A program made the position numbers and the translations under genes. From positions 4,774,001-4,838,000 of the forward strand of contig NZ_CP085135.1 in the NCBI RefSeq assembly GCF_020616515.1: DNA of 64,000 bases, written 5' to 3'. Below are positions 47,200 to 56,459 of the stretch, piece after piece. This DNA is from Mesorhizobium sp. PAMC28654 (GTDB taxonomy: Bacteria; Pseudomonadota; Alphaproteobacteria; Rhizobiales; Rhizobiaceae). The first letter of the stretch is position 1. Each line of letters starts with the position of its first letter. The notes beneath the pieces were generated by a model. It searched no databases. It saw only the letters and a program-made list of their open reading frames with translations, and was not told the origin of the DNA.

Positions 47200-47502
47200 C
47201 TACCAGCGCGTCGCTTCACCGGGCGCCGCGGGCTCGATCGCCAGCGCGTGCACGCCGGCCTTCAACTCGTCGGCCAGCAATTCGTTGACCGAACGGTGAC
47301 GGTCGATGCGGCTCATGCCGGCAAAACTTGGCGAGACGATGCGGACGCGGAAATGCGTCTCGCCGGTGCCGTCATAGGTTCCGTGATGGTCGGAGTCCTG
47401 ATGATGGTGGCCGGCATGGAGGTGGCTTTCATTGATGATGACCAGCCGCTCGGGCGAAAACGCCCTCTTCAGCTTGTCTTCCATCGTTGCCTGTATGGAC
47501 AT
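47200..47502 (-). CDS. BolA family protein
   Basis: A 100-residue BolA-like protein. It has the class II-fold pattern LVIINESHLHAGH followed by an unusual His/Asp-rich stretch (HHHQDSDHHGTYDGTGETHF), then FRVRIVSPSFAGMSRIDRHR and HALAIEP. With monothiol glutaredoxins, BolA proteins handle [2Fe-2S] clusters. ATG 47502 follows GGGAG; a TTG two codons upstream is a weaker start. It is convergent with the ThDP gene. Confidence 0.93.
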   Translation of the reverse strand: MSIQATMEDKLKRAFSPERLVIINESHLHAGHHHQDSDHHGTYDGTGETHFRVRIVSPSFAGMSRIDRHRSVNELLADELKAGVHALAIEPAAPGEATRW

Positions 47503-47653
47503 CGCCAACTCCCTTCACCACATATGCGCGATCAAATTACCGCGCGTCCCGCGACAAAATCTGTCAATCGCCTGCATTAAGCCGCGATTCAGCGGTTAGG
47601 GCGATCAACGCGAAAATGTCAATTCTTGTTTCGCATCCGCGAACGCCCCATAA

Positions 47654-48283
47654 ATGGGTGAGATGAAGCCGTACCCCAAATATTTCGAAAAGATTCGCGT
47701 CCGCCCCGACAAGGATGCGGAGGTGAAGTCGCATTCGCCGATCTGTCAGTGGGATGGCTGCAAGGAGGCGGGCACCCATCGCGCGCCGGTCGGGCGCATG
47801 AAGGAGGGCGAGTATTTCCGCTTCTGCATCGACCATGTGCGTGAGTACAACAAGGGCTTCAACTATTTCTCCGGCGTGCCGGACACCGAGGTCGCGCGCT
47901 TCCAGAAGGAAGCGATGACCGGTCACCGTCCGACCTGGAAGATGGGCGCTACCGCTGCCTCGACGCGTTCGTCGCCCGATATGGCCCAGCTGCGTTCCGG
48001 CCGCGCCGGCTACTACAACCGCATGCGCGACCCCTTCGACCTGTTCAAGGGACCCAAGGATCCGCGCGAGGCGCGCGATCGCAAGGCCAAGCCCCTTGAG
48101 GCCAAGGCGCTGGAAACGCTTGGCCTTGATACAAAGGCGACTGGCAAGGACATCAAGGCGCGTTATAAGGAACTGGTGAAACTCCACCATCCGGATGCGA
48201 ATGGTGGAGACAGAGGTTCGGAAGACCGGTTCCGCGATGTGCTGCAGGCCTATCGTGTGCTCAAACAGGCGGGCCTGTGCTGA
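47654..48283 (+). CDS. J-domain (DnaJ-like) protein
   Basis: A 209-residue protein whose C-terminal J domain (about 150-209) has LETLGLDTKATGKDIKARYK followed by LVKLHHPDANGG, with the HPD motif that stimulates DnaK. The N-terminal two-thirds contain CQWDGC, FRFCIDHVREYNKGFNYF and basic stretches typical of the rhizobial DnaJ-like protein encoded just before cobS. The start may be this ATG or the next in-frame ATG at 47663; neither has a strong ribosome site. Confidence 0.92.
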   Translation: MGEMKPYPKYFEKIRVRPDKDAEVKSHSPICQWDGCKEAGTHRAPVGRMKEGEYFRFCIDHVREYNKGFNYFSGVPDTEVARFQKEAMTGHRPTWKMGATAASTRSSPDMAQLRSGRAGYYNRMRDPFDLFKGPKDPREARDRKAKPLEAKALETLGLDTKATGKDIKARYKELVKLHHPDANGGDRGSEDRFRDVLQAYRVLKQAGLC

Positions 48284-48406
48284 GCGACCTTACGGTCCGG
48301 GTCGTTTTCCAACTTTCCTAAGGTTGGAAAAGGCTTTAAGACCGCCCCCGAACAAAATCGATTGCCGGCGAAACTCGGCGTTTCGCCCGTGGAGACGTTG
48401 ATAGAG

Positions 48407-49393
48407 ATGAACAAGGTCGATCGCGACATAGCCAACCTGCCTGACACGACGGTGTCGGTGAAGGAAAAATTCGGTTTCGAGTCCAAGATGGTGGTCCCGG
48501 CCTATTCGGTGACATCAGAGCATGTGCCCGATATCGACCCCGACTATCTGTTCGACAAGGCGACGACGATGGCGATCCTCGCCGGCTTCGCCTACAACCG
48601 CCGCGTCATGGTGTCGGGCTATCACGGCACCGGCAAGTCGACCCATATCGAGCAGGTCGCAGCCCGCCTCAACTGGCCCTGCGTGCGCGTCAATCTCGAC
48701 AGCCATGTCAGCCGTATCGATCTCGTCGGCAAGGACGCGATCGTCGTCAAGGACGGCTTACAGATCACCGAATTCCGCGATGGCATCCTGCCCTGGGCCT
48801 ACCAGCACAATGTCGCGCTGTGCTTCGACGAGTATGACGCCGGCCGTCCGGACGTGATGTTCGTGATCCAGCGCGTGCTGGAATCATCGGGTCGGCTGAC
48901 GCTGCTCGACCAGAGCCGCGTCATTCGCCCGCATCCGGCCTTCCGCCTGTTCTCGACCGCCAACACGGTTGGCCTCGGCGATACCACCGGCCTCTATCAC
49001 GGCACCCAGCAGATCAACCAGGCGCAGATGGACCGCTGGTCGATCGTCACCACGCTGAACTATCTGCCGCATGACAATGAAGTCGCCATCGTGCTGGCCA
49101 AGGCCAAGCACTATCGCGATGCCAAGGGCAAGGACATCGTCAACAAGATGGTCCGCGTCGCCGACATGACGCGTTCGGCCTTCATCAATGGCGATCTGTC
49201 GACCGTGATGAGCCCGCGTACGGTGATCACCTGGGCCGAGAATGCCGAGATATTCGGTAATGTCGGCATGGCGTTCCGGCTGACCTTCCTCAACAAATGC
49301 GACGAGCTCGAGCGCTCGGTGGTTGCCGAGTTCTATCAGCGCGCCTTCGGCGAGGATCTGCCGGAAAGTGCTGCCAACGTCGTGCTGGGCTAA
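48407..49393 (+). CDS. cobS: Cobaltochelatase subunit CobS
   Basis: A 328-residue AAA+ subunit of the aerobic cobaltochelatase that inserts Co2+ into hydrogenobyrinic acid a,c-diamide. Walker A is GYHGTGKST; Walker [24 protein letters not shown] and [14 protein letters not shown] follow in family order. The start is ATG 48407, where the conserved N terminus [18 protein letters not shown] begins; a GTG/TTG extension upstream is not used. It is paired with cobT 61 bp downstream, the usual rhizobial layout. Confidence 0.96.
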   Translation: MNKVDRDIANLPDTTVSVKEKFGFESKMVVPAYSVTSEHVPDIDPDYLFDKATTMAILAGFAYNRRVMVSGYHGTGKSTHIEQVAARLNWPCVRVNLDSHVSRIDLVGKDAIVVKDGLQITEFRDGILPWAYQHNVALCFDEYDAGRPDVMFVIQRVLESSGRLTLLDQSRVIRPHPAFRLFSTANTVGLGDTTGLYHGTQQINQAQMDRWSIVTTLNYLPHDNEVAIVLAKAKHYRDAKGKDIVNKMVRVADMTRSAFINGDLSTVMSPRTVITWAENAEIFGNVGMAFRLTFLNKCDELERSVVAEFYQRAFGEDLPESAANVVLG

Positions 49394-49454
49394 GAGCGGG
49401 ATGCCGGAAAGTCCTGTGACTTTTCGGGTAACATCGCGTTCCAGGGAATAATCA

Positions 49455-51353
49455 ATGGCGGGTCCGGGCGACAATACGCGCAACAAGTCGAAGACGGGTT
49501 CTGAAGCCGACAGCTTCAAGCGCGCCGTTACCGTTTGCATGCGCGCCATTGCCGGCGACAAGGAACTCGAGGTCGGTTTCGCCAAGGACAGGCCGGCGCT
49601 CGCCGGCAACCGCGCACGCTTGCCGGAATTGCCGAAGAAGGCGTCGAAGACCGACATCGCGATCACCCGCGGCCTCGGCGATTCCATGGCGCTGAAGCGC
49701 GCCTGCCATGACACGCGCATTCACACCAAGCTGGCGCCGGAAGGCAAGGCGGCCCGCGCCATCTATGACGCGGTCGAGCAGGCTCGCGTCGAGGCGATCG
49801 GCAGCCGCGCCATGCAGGGTGTCGCCGACAATATCGGCTCGATGCTCGAGGACAAATACACCAAGGCCAACCTCACCGACGTCCGCGACAAGGCCGACGC
49901 GCCGATCGAGGAAGCGCTGGCCCTGATGGTGCGCGAGAAGCTGACCGGCCGCCCGATCCCGAAGAGCGGCGAGCGGCTGGTCGAGCTGTGGCGCCCTTGG
50001 GTCGAGGAAAAGGCCAGCGCCGATCTCGATGGGCTTTCAGCCAAGCTCGATGACCAGCAGGCTTTCGCGCGGGTCGTGCGCGAGATGCTGGCCTCCATGG
50101 AAATGGCCGAGGAACTCGGCGATGACCAGGAGATGGAAGACTCCGAGGACAATGACGACAACCAGCCGCAAGGTGAGGAGCAGAGCGAGGAGGGCGGCGA
50201 GGACGATTCCGGCTCCGAGCAGTCGCAGTCCGAGGATGCCGAGTCTTCGGCCGACGACGAGCAGTCGGCCGAGGCGGAGGCGTCCGACGCCACCGCCGAC
50301 GATCTGTCGGACGATGACGACGCCGACGCGGAGACGCCCGGCGAGGCGCGCCGCAACGACAATCCCTTCACCAATCTGCCGAAGGAAATAGACTACAAGG
50401 TCTTCACCACCGCCTTCGACGAGACGGTTGGCGCCGAGGAGCTTTGCGAAGAGGAAGAGCTCGACCGGCTGCGCGCCTTCCTAGACAAGCAGCTTGCCAA
50501 TCTGTCCGGCGTTGTCGGACGGCTGGCCAACCGCCTGCAGCGCCGCCTGATGGCGCAGCAGAACAGGTCGTGGGATTTCGATCTCGAAGAGGGTTATCTC
50601 GACCCGGCGCGGCTGGTGCGCGTCGTCATCGACCCGATGCAGCCACTGTCCTTCAAGCAGGAGCGCGACACGAAATTCCGCGACACGGTGGTGACGCTGG
50701 TGCTCGACAATTCCGGTTCGATGCGCGGCCGGCCGATCACGGTCGCGGCCACCTGCGCCGACATTCTGGCGCGCACGCTGGAGCGCTGCGGTGTCTCGGT
50801 TGAGATCCTCGGCTTCACCACGCGAGCATGGAAGGGCGGGCAGGCGCGCGAGAAGTGGCTGAAGGACGGCAAGCCGCCGAATCCCGGCCGGCTGAACGAT
50901 TTGCGCCATATCATCTACAAATCCGCCGATCATCCGTGGCGGCGGGCGCGGCGCAATCTCGGCCTGATGATGCGCGAAGGCCTGCTCAAGGAGAACATCG
51001 ACGGCGAGGCGCTGCTGTGGGCGCACAACCGCCTGATCGCCCGGCCGGAACAGCGCAAGATCCTGATGATGATCTCCGACGGCGCGCCGGTCGACGATTC
51101 AACGCTTTCCGTGAACCCGGGCAACTATCTCGAACGGCATCTGCGCGCGGTGATCGAACTGATCGAGACGCGCTCGCCGGTCGAGCTGCTCGCCATCGGT
51201 ATCGGCCACGACGTCACCCGCTACTATCGCCGTGCCGTCACCATCGTCGACGCCGAGGAACTGGCCGGCGCGATGACCGAGCAACTGGCTTCGCTGTTCG
51301 CCGAGGAAAGCGCACGGGAAACACGGCGCGGCGGCGCACGACGCGCCGGATGA
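49455..51353 (+). CDS. cobT: Cobaltochelatase subunit CobT
   Basis: A 632-residue partner of CobS. N-terminal conserved region, then a highly acidic low-complexity stretch (about residues 218-296, rich in Glu, Asp and Ser) and a C-terminal von Willebrand A domain with the MIDAS motif DNSGSMRG. With CobS it forms the ring that drives CobN. GGGAATAATCA precedes the ATG. A palindromic repeat begins 26 bp after its stop. Confidence 0.96.
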   Translation: MAGPGDNTRNKSKTGSEADSFKRAVTVCMRAIAGDKELEVGFAKDRPALAGNRARLPELPKKASKTDIAITRGLGDSMALKRACHDTRIHTKLAPEGKAARAIYDAVEQARVEAIGSRAMQGVADNIGSMLEDKYTKANLTDVRDKADAPIEEALALMVREKLTGRPIPKSGERLVELWRPWVEEKASADLDGLSAKLDDQQAFARVVREMLASMEMAEELGDDQEMEDSEDNDDNQPQGEEQSEEGGEDDSGSEQSQSEDAESSADDEQSAEAEASDATADDLSDDDDADAETPGEARRNDNPFTNLPKEIDYKVFTTAFDETVGAEELCEEEELDRLRAFLDKQLANLSGVVGRLANRLQRRLMAQQNRSWDFDLEEGYLDPARLVRVVIDPMQPLSFKQERDTKFRDTVVTLVLDNSGSMRGRPITVAATCADILARTLERCGVSVEILGFTTRAWKGGQAREKWLKDGKPPNPGRLNDLRHIIYKSADHPWRRARRNLGLMMREGLLKENIDGEALLWAHNRLIARPEQRKILMMISDGAPVDDSTLSVNPGNYLERHLRAVIELIETRSPVELLAIGIGHDVTRYYRRAVTIVDAEELAGAMTEQLASLFAEESARETRRGGARRAG

Positions 51354-51378
51354 TTTTTTCGCGCGGCGGTTTTCGGCC

Positions 51379-51477
51379 AGAGCGGTTCACCGTTTCATGG
51401 AAACGCCGAACCGCTCTATCTCTTTGTCTTTACGCAATTCCGGACGGAAAACCGTTTCACACTTTTCCTGGAATTGC
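51379..51477. repeat. Mosaic palindromic repeat, two-hairpin unit
   Basis: First palindrome: arms 51379-51388 (AGAGCGGTTC) and 51408-51417, with inner pairs CGTTT/AAACG. The linker is ATCTCTTTGTCTTTAC. Second palindrome: GCAATTCC 51434-51441 with GGAATTGC 51470-51477, and GGAAAA/TTTTCC inside. It has the same architecture as 187-291 but different stem sequences. It runs right up to the signal-peptide codons of the next gene. Confidence 0.8.
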
Positions 51478-52477
51478 TTTAGCGTTCCGCGTCGCCAGTC
51501 TGTTGCTGGGCATTGCCTTGGCGCCGGCGCATGCCGCCGACACAGCGGCAGTCCAGCCGATCGAAATCTCGGCCCGCCCGATCACCGAGTTCCATATTGG
51601 CCGTCCGGAAACCAGATTTGGTCCGCTCGAATTCGTCGGCGGTCTGGAGATGACCTCGCGCTCGCGCGATTTCGGCGCGCTGTCGGCCTTCCGCTTCCTG
51701 AAAGCGGGCAGCGATTTCATCGGCGTTGCGGACACCGGCTTCTGGTTCTTCGGCACGGTGGCGCACAATCCCGACGGACGCCCGTCGGGCATCCAGAATT
51801 TCCGCATGCAGCAGATGGTCGACGAGGCCGGCAAACCGTTCGCGCAGAAATGGGAGGTCGATGCCGAAAGTCTCGCGGTCAAGGACGGCATCGCCACTGT
51901 CGGCTTCGAGCGCAACCATCGCGTCGCCCAATACACGATCGATCCAGCCGACATGAAGGCACCGTTCAGGCAACTGGACTTTCTGATCCCGGCCCGGGAG
52001 CTTCGCCAGAATCGAGGCTTCGAAACCATTGCCCATGCCAATCCGGACGGACGGCTGGAGGGCGCGCTGGTTGTCGTCTCCGAGAAAAGCCTCGACAGTG
52101 CCGGCAACGTCTACGCCGCCATCCTTGAAGGGCCGAGGAAGGGCGTCTTCACCGTCAAGCGCGATGGCGGTTTCGACATCACGGATGGCACCTTCCTGCC
52201 CGATGGCGACCTGCTATTGCTTGAGCGCAGCTTCTCCATGGCCAGCGGCGTCAAGATGCGGCTGCGGCGCATTCACGGGGAGGGTATCGAGAATGGCGCC
52301 GTCGCCGATGGACCGGTGCTGATGGAAGCCGATATGGGCTACCAGATCGACAATATGGAAGGGCTCGACCTCTGGACGCGTGGTGACGGTGCGCTGATGG
52401 TGTCGCTGATCTCCGACGACAACCACTCGATCCTGCAGCGTAATCTCTACCTGGAATTCATCCTGCATCAGGATTGA
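51473..52477 (+). CDS. Esterase-like activity of phytase family protein
   Basis: About 330 residues. A signal peptide core, FRVASLLLGIALAPAHA, precedes a beta-propeller-like body of the phytase-esterase-like family: FVGGLEMTSRSRDFGALSAF, FIGVADTGFWF, DAESLAVKDG, NRGFETIAHANPDG and NMEGLDLWTRGDG. The start codon is unresolved: no ATG or GTG lies before the signal peptide, because the frame runs back into a palindromic repeat; the first feasible codons are ATT 51473 or TTA 51479, and TTG 51503 would drop the basic residue. The repeat may have replaced the original start. Confidence 0.8.
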   Translation: MALAFRVASLLLGIALAPAHAADTAAVQPIEISARPITEFHIGRPETRFGPLEFVGGLEMTSRSRDFGALSAFRFLKAGSDFIGVADTGFWFFGTVAHNPDGRPSGIQNFRMQQMVDEAGKPFAQKWEVDAESLAVKDGIATVGFERNHRVAQYTIDPADMKAPFRQLDFLIPARELRQNRGFETIAHANPDGRLEGALVVVSEKSLDSAGNVYAAILEGPRKGVFTVKRDGGFDITDGTFLPDGDLLLLERSFSMASGVKMRLRRIHGEGIENGAVADGPVLMEADMGYQIDNMEGLDLWTRGDGALMVSLISDDNHSILQRNLYLEFILHQD

Positions 52478-52600
52478 GCAGCGCCTGACCGCCGCGGCGA
52501 ACTGGCATGCGAAGGACGTAATCCCCGCACGCCATCTTTCTCCCAAAGTCCACGATCTGCCGGTGTCTCCAAGCCCTGTTGTCGCTTGGCGGAAAACTTT

Positions 52601-52645
52601 AGTCATGACTTGACAATTCTCACCGACGGCGCAATACTCAAGTCC
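52601..52645 (+). promoter_or_regulatory. Promoter and palindrome before the ArsR gene
   Basis: TTGACA at 52610-52615, a 17-bp spacer and AATACT at 52633-52638. The predicted transcription start falls at or next to ATG 52646, so the message may be leaderless. AGTCATGACT (52601-52610) is a perfect palindrome touching the -35, a plausible ArsR operator for autoregulation. Confidence 0.6.
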
Positions 52646-53014
52646 ATGCTTAACTATTCCGAGATCGACAGCATCCTTCGCGCTCTCGTCGAGCCCACGC
52701 GCCGCCAGATCCTGGAAAGGTTGGGCCGCGGACCGGCCACCGTCAGCCAGTTGGCGGAACCGTTCGGCATGACCTTCGCCGCCGTTCTGCAACATCTGCA
52801 GGCGCTGGAGGCCTGCGGGCTGATCCGCAGCGAAAAGATCGGGCGGGTGCGAACCTGCCGGATCGAGCCGGGCGGGCTTGCTCCGCTCGCCGACTGGATC
52901 GCGGAGCGCCGCATACCGGCGGAACGGCACCTCGACCGTCTTGGCCAGATTCTGGCCGAGACAGACCCATCAACCCCGAGAAATCAGAACCAGGAAAAGG
53001 ACGAAAAGCAATGA
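52646..53014 (+). CDS. ArsR/SdpR-type winged-helix regulator
   Basis: A 122-residue metal-independent ArsR-family repressor: ILRALVEPTRRQILERLGRG, PATVSQLAEPFGMTFAAVLQ (recognition HTH) and HLQALEACGLIRSEKIGRVR (wing). No metal-binding ELCVCDL motif is seen. It is coupled (ATGA) to an SRPBCC gene, the classic ArsR-AHSA1 pair. The start is ATG 52646; an upstream TTG at 52586 would lie before the promoter. Confidence 0.9.
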   Translation: MLNYSEIDSILRALVEPTRRQILERLGRGPATVSQLAEPFGMTFAAVLQHLQALEACGLIRSEKIGRVRTCRIEPGGLAPLADWIAERRIPAERHLDRLGQILAETDPSTPRNQNQEKDEKQ

Positions 53015-53496
53015 ACCAGATCGCCCCCGTGAAAGACGAGCATTCCGTCATCCACTCCACCTTCACCATCGAGCGGACCTATCCGCAATCGCCCGAACGC
53101 GTTTTCTTCGCCTTCGCCGACAAGTCAATGGTGCGGCAATGGCGGATCGAAGGCGATGGTTTTGCGATCGCCGAATTCAGCTTCGACTTTCGTGTCGGCG
53201 GCAGCGAGGTGTCACGCTTCAGCTATGCCGGCGGACCGGAGATCAGGCTCGACGCGCAGTTCCAGGACATCGTGCCCGGCCAGCGCATCGTATTCTCCTA
53301 CAGGATGGCGATCGGGCCTCAGCCGCTGTCGGCGTCGCTGACCACGGTCGAACTGACCCCGTCGGGAGAGGGCACACGCCTGACCTATACCGAACAGGGT
53401 GCCTTTTTCGATGGCGCCGATTCGGTGCAAGGGCGCGAGGAGGGCACCCGGGGCCTGCTCGAAGCGCTTGCCGCCCATCTGCAGAAATCGAAATAG
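53011..53496 (+). CDS. SRPBCC (AHSA1-like) domain protein
   Basis: A 161-residue START/Bet v1-like hydrophobic-ligand fold: FTIERTYPQSPERVFFAFAD, VRQWRIEGDGFAIAEFSFDF, RVGGSEVSRFSYAGG and the C-terminal helix EEGTRGLLEALAAHLQ. It overlaps the ArsR gene by 4 nt and is presumably controlled by it. The ligand is unknown. Confidence 0.92.
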   Translation: MNQIAPVKDEHSVIHSTFTIERTYPQSPERVFFAFADKSMVRQWRIEGDGFAIAEFSFDFRVGGSEVSRFSYAGGPEIRLDAQFQDIVPGQRIVFSYRMAIGPQPLSASLTTVELTPSGEGTRLTYTEQGAFFDGADSVQGREEGTRGLLEALAAHLQKSK

Positions 53497-53554
53497 ACTT
53501 TGCTGGCCCTATTCGGTCAAAGGCCATTCTGCAAATGGAAGGCAGAGTGGCCTG

Positions 53555-54244
53555 TCAATTTGATTGAGTTCGCTGCCCTTTGGTCGCGATCCAGATGACA
53601 TGACGCGCGCCGCGTTTGCCGTTGGCGCGGGTCTTGACATCCTCGACGTCAAAGCCGGCCTGACCGAGCCGCCGGGTGAAGCCGGCGTCGGGCCCTTGCG
53701 ACCAGACCGCCAGCACGCCGCCAGGCCTGAGCGCCGTCCGTGCGGCATTCAGGCCCGCCACGCTGTAGAGGGCGTCGTTGGCCTTGTGGACGATGCCTTC
53801 GGGGCCGTTGTCGACATCAAGCAGGATGGCGTCATAGGCTGACGCTTCCGACCGTATGAGCTGGCGGACATCGACTTCGCGAATGCTGACGCGTGGATCA
53901 TCAAGACAGCCGGCAAAGACCTCGGCCATCGGGCCGCGTGCCCAGGCGACGACCGCAGGGATCAGTTCCGCGACAACGATGCTGGCATCCTCGCCCAGTT
54001 CGGCGAGGGCAGCGCGGAGCGTAAACCCCATGCCAAGGCCGCCGATCAGGATCCTCGGTTGCCTATGACTGGCAATCCGCTGGCAAGACAGTTTTGCCAG
54101 GGCTTCCTCGGAGCCGCTGAGCCGGCTGTTCATCAGCTCGTTGGTGCCCAGCATGATCGAGAATTCGGCGCCGCGCCGCTTGAGGCGAAGCTCCTGTTGG
54201 CCATCGGGTGTCCTGGCTGAATCGAGCTGGACCCAGGGAATCAC
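53555..54244 (-). CDS. Spermidine synthase-like methyltransferase-fold protein
   Basis: A 229-residue Rossmann protein of the SpeE-like group without the N-terminal beta domain: RILIGGLGMGFTLRAALAEL (nucleotide site), VVAELIPAVVAW, VDVRQLI and AILLDVDNGPEGIVHKAND. The start is GTG 54244; the frame continues upstream through the transporter gene and is not real there. It may be a methyltransferase or aminopropyltransferase relative; the substrate is unknown. It lies 29 nt downstream of the transporter gene. Confidence 0.82.
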   Translation of the reverse strand: MIPWVQLDSARTPDGQQELRLKRRGAEFSIMLGTNELMNSRLSGSEEALAKLSCQRIASHRQPRILIGGLGMGFTLRAALAELGEDASIVVAELIPAVVAWARGPMAEVFAGCLDDPRVSIREVDVRQLIRSEASAYDAILLDVDNGPEGIVHKANDALYSVAGLNAARTALRPGGVLAVWSQGPDAGFTRRLGQAGFDVEDVKTRANGKRGARHVIWIATKGQRTQSN

Positions 54245-54273
54245 GGCCTGATTCCGTTTTCCGGGATCATGGC

Positions 54274-54954
54274 CTAAGCCGCCAGCGCCGGTTGGCTCCA
54301 GCGGGCGGCAAGCAGCCTGTAGGGGATCAGCGCCACGACGGCGATGATCAGCTTGACGCTGAGGTCGCCAAGCGCCCAGGAGACCCAGCGCATGGTGTCG
54401 ACATGGAACACGCCCATCAGCGGTGCGGTTTCCAGCGCGAAGCTGTCGTTCGGCCCCGCGAAGGCAAACGCGGCAGAAAAGGCGATGCTGAAGAAAACGA
54501 GCGTGTCGAACACCGAGCCGACCAGCGTGCCGATGATCGGCGCGCGCCACCAGCTCTGCCGGCGCAGCCGGTTGAACACGGTCACGTCGAGCAATTGCGC
54601 GGTGAGGAATGCCGCGCCGGAAGCCGCGGCGATGCGCGCAAGCCGACTGGCCGCCGTATCGAACTCGATCAAGCCATGGCGAAACAGGAAGGGCGGCACG
54701 AGGATCGAGCAGACCACCGCCGTCATGAAGCCGACAAAGACGATCCTGCGCGCCACGGCCGGACCGTAGCGGCGGTTGGCAAGGTCGGTAACCAGGAAGG
54801 AGAACGGATAGGTGAAAGCGCCCCAGGTGAGCACGTCGGCCAGCGACAGGCCGCCGATCTGGCCCTGCATCGGGAACTGGACGAGGATGTTCGACGCAAC
54901 GACGACAAGCGCCATGGCGACCACGAAAGGCAGGTATCGCGAGAAGGACGTCAT
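54274..54954 (-). CDS. VUT family, queuosine precursor transporter-like (YhhQ)
   Basis: A 226-residue membrane protein with about six helices, of the YhhQ/VUT family that imports queuosine precursors such as preQ0 or preQ1. Typical stretches: GAFTYPFSFLVTDLANRRYG, FLTAQLLDVTVFNRLRR, IGTLVGSVFDTLVFFSIAFS and the C-terminal SVKLIIAVVALIPYRLL. No preQ1 riboswitch is seen upstream. GGAT lies before the ATG in a short run of A residues. Confidence 0.9.
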   Translation of the reverse strand: MTSFSRYLPFVVAMALVVVASNILVQFPMQGQIGGLSLADVLTWGAFTYPFSFLVTDLANRRYGPAVARRIVFVGFMTAVVCSILVPPFLFRHGLIEFDTAASRLARIAAASGAAFLTAQLLDVTVFNRLRRQSWWRAPIIGTLVGSVFDTLVFFSIAFSAAFAFAGPNDSFALETAPLMGVFHVDTMRWVSWALGDLSVKLIIAVVALIPYRLLAARWSQPALAA

Positions 54955-55037
54955 TTTTTTATCCTGGGTAATGGAACCAGTGCAGCATCATCCGAAAGCC
55001 GGATCACGCTCCATTGTCGTTATTTTCTACGAAACGA

Positions 55038-55062
55038 CCGGAAACCGCTTGGCGATTTCCGG
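55038..55062 (-). terminator. Probable rpmB terminator
   Basis: 11-bp arms 55038-55048 and 55052-55062 (one G-T pair) around a 3-nt loop, about 30 nt downstream of the rpmB stop on the minus strand. The stretch after the hairpin is only moderately T-rich. Confidence 0.5.
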
Positions 55063-55091
55063 TCCGATGCGAAAAACGGTTGTCCGGAAAA

Positions 55092-55388
55092 TCAGGCGGC
55101 CGACTGCTCGGCGACCTTCTTGGCGATCTGCTTCTTCAGAAGACGAGCGCGCTGCGAAAGTTCCTTGGCATCGGCCTTGGCCAGGAAAGCGTCGAGGCCA
55201 CCGCGATGCTCGACCGAACGGAGCGCGTTGGCCGAAATGCGCAGACGCACATTCTGGTTCAGCGCTTCCGAGATCAGCGTCACATTGACGAGATTCGGCA
55301 GGAAGCGACGCTTGGTCTTGTTGTTGGCGTGGCTCACATTGTTGCCGGACATGACTGCCTTGGCAGTGAGTTCGCAGATGCGGGACAT
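55092..55388 (-). CDS. rpmB: 50S ribosomal protein L28
   Basis: A 98-residue bL28: [59 protein letters not shown]. It is a basic protein with the family length for alphaproteobacteria and has no zinc-binding cysteine set. It is transcribed alone. Confidence 0.98.
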   Translation of the reverse strand: MSRICELTAKAVMSGNNVSHANNKTKRRFLPNLVNVTLISEALNQNVRLRISANALRSVEHRGGLDAFLAKADAKELSQRARLLKKQIAKKVAEQSAA

Positions 55389-55643
55389 TTTCTAACCTCA
55401 GTTCTCGGACTTGCCAAACCTTTGTGCCCACGCCGGGTGGCGCGCGGTTCTGGTCAGGCGGCCTTATGGAAAAAGTTGGCGTTCCATAGTTGCATTTCGC
55501 CGGTGCGTCAAGCTCCGGCTCGCCCATGGGCATGACGGGCACTTCATATAAACGCCGGATTTGAGCCTATAAGCGATCGTATAGGGACATGCCAGAGCGG
55601 AGTTGCAAATCTCCGGTCGAAAAAATCGAGGATCGATCACCGC

Positions 55644-56432
55644 ATGCTTCGTGCATCACATGCTCTCTCCTGCCTGCTCGCCATCGCGCTGCCGACAGCC
55701 GCGACGGCTGCCTCGCCGCAATCGTTCAAGGGCGAATACACCGTATCGTTCCTTGGCCTCTCGATAGCCAAGTCGACATTCTCAAGTCGCTATGAGAACG
55801 GCGCCTATTCGATCGACGGCACCGTCAGCAGTGCGGGCCTCGCCAAGCTGTTCGATGATACGCGTGGCACGATCTCGTCCAAGGGCACGATTTCGGGCCA
55901 GCAGATGCAGCCGCAAGCGTTTCGCGCCGATTATACATCCGGCAAGAAGGCATCGATGATCGATATCCGCTTTGCCAATGGCGTCGTCACCTCGACCAAG
56001 GTGATCCCCGAGCCAGGAAAACGCGACCCAAAGGACTGGGTTGCTCTCGGCGCCGGCGATCTGAAATCCGTCCTCGATCCGATGGCCGCCACCGTCATCC
56101 ATGCCGACAGTCTCGACACGGTCTGCGGGCGAACGGTGAAATTCTATGACGGCGAGATGCGCGCGGACCTGAAGCTGACCTACGATTCAAAAGGAACGAT
56201 CTCGGTGCCCGGCTACGAGGGCGACACGGTCACTTGCAGAATGGGCTTCGAGCCGGTTGCCGGCTACCGCAAGGGCCGCAAGGCGCTGAACTATCTCAAG
56301 AACCACAGTCGCATGATGGTGACGTTTGCACCGCTCGGCCAAACCGGCGTATATGCGCCGATCCACGCGACGGTCGGAACGCAGATCGGTACCCTGACCA
56401 TCAGCGCGGGCCGTTTCGAAGCTGTGAACTAG
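55644..56432 (+). CDS. DUF3108 domain-containing periplasmic protein
   Basis: A 262-residue protein with a signal peptide (SCLLAIALPTAATA, cleavage about 24) and a beta-rich DUF3108 body (FKGEYTVSFLGLSIAKSTF, SIDGTVSSAGLAKLFDDTRG, DPMAATVIHAD, RMGFEPVAGYRKGRKALNYL). The family is conserved in proteobacteria and not biochemically assigned; a lipid or envelope role has been guessed for relatives. Confidence 0.88.
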   Translation: MLRASHALSCLLAIALPTAATAASPQSFKGEYTVSFLGLSIAKSTFSSRYENGAYSIDGTVSSAGLAKLFDDTRGTISSKGTISGQQMQPQAFRADYTSGKKASMIDIRFANGVVTSTKVIPEPGKRDPKDWVALGAGDLKSVLDPMAATVIHADSLDTVCGRTVKFYDGEMRADLKLTYDSKGTISVPGYEGDTVTCRMGFEPVAGYRKGRKALNYLKNHSRMMVTFAPLGQTGVYAPIHATVGTQIGTLTISAGRFEAVN

Positions 56433-56459
56433 GCGCCATTGCGCGCCGCCGGAGGGGGC

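Noticed and set aside
54955..55091. preQ1 riboswitch before the YhhQ-like transporter
   Set aside because: I looked for the preQ1-I loop and tail pattern and did not find it; the only hairpin there is better explained as the rpmB terminator.
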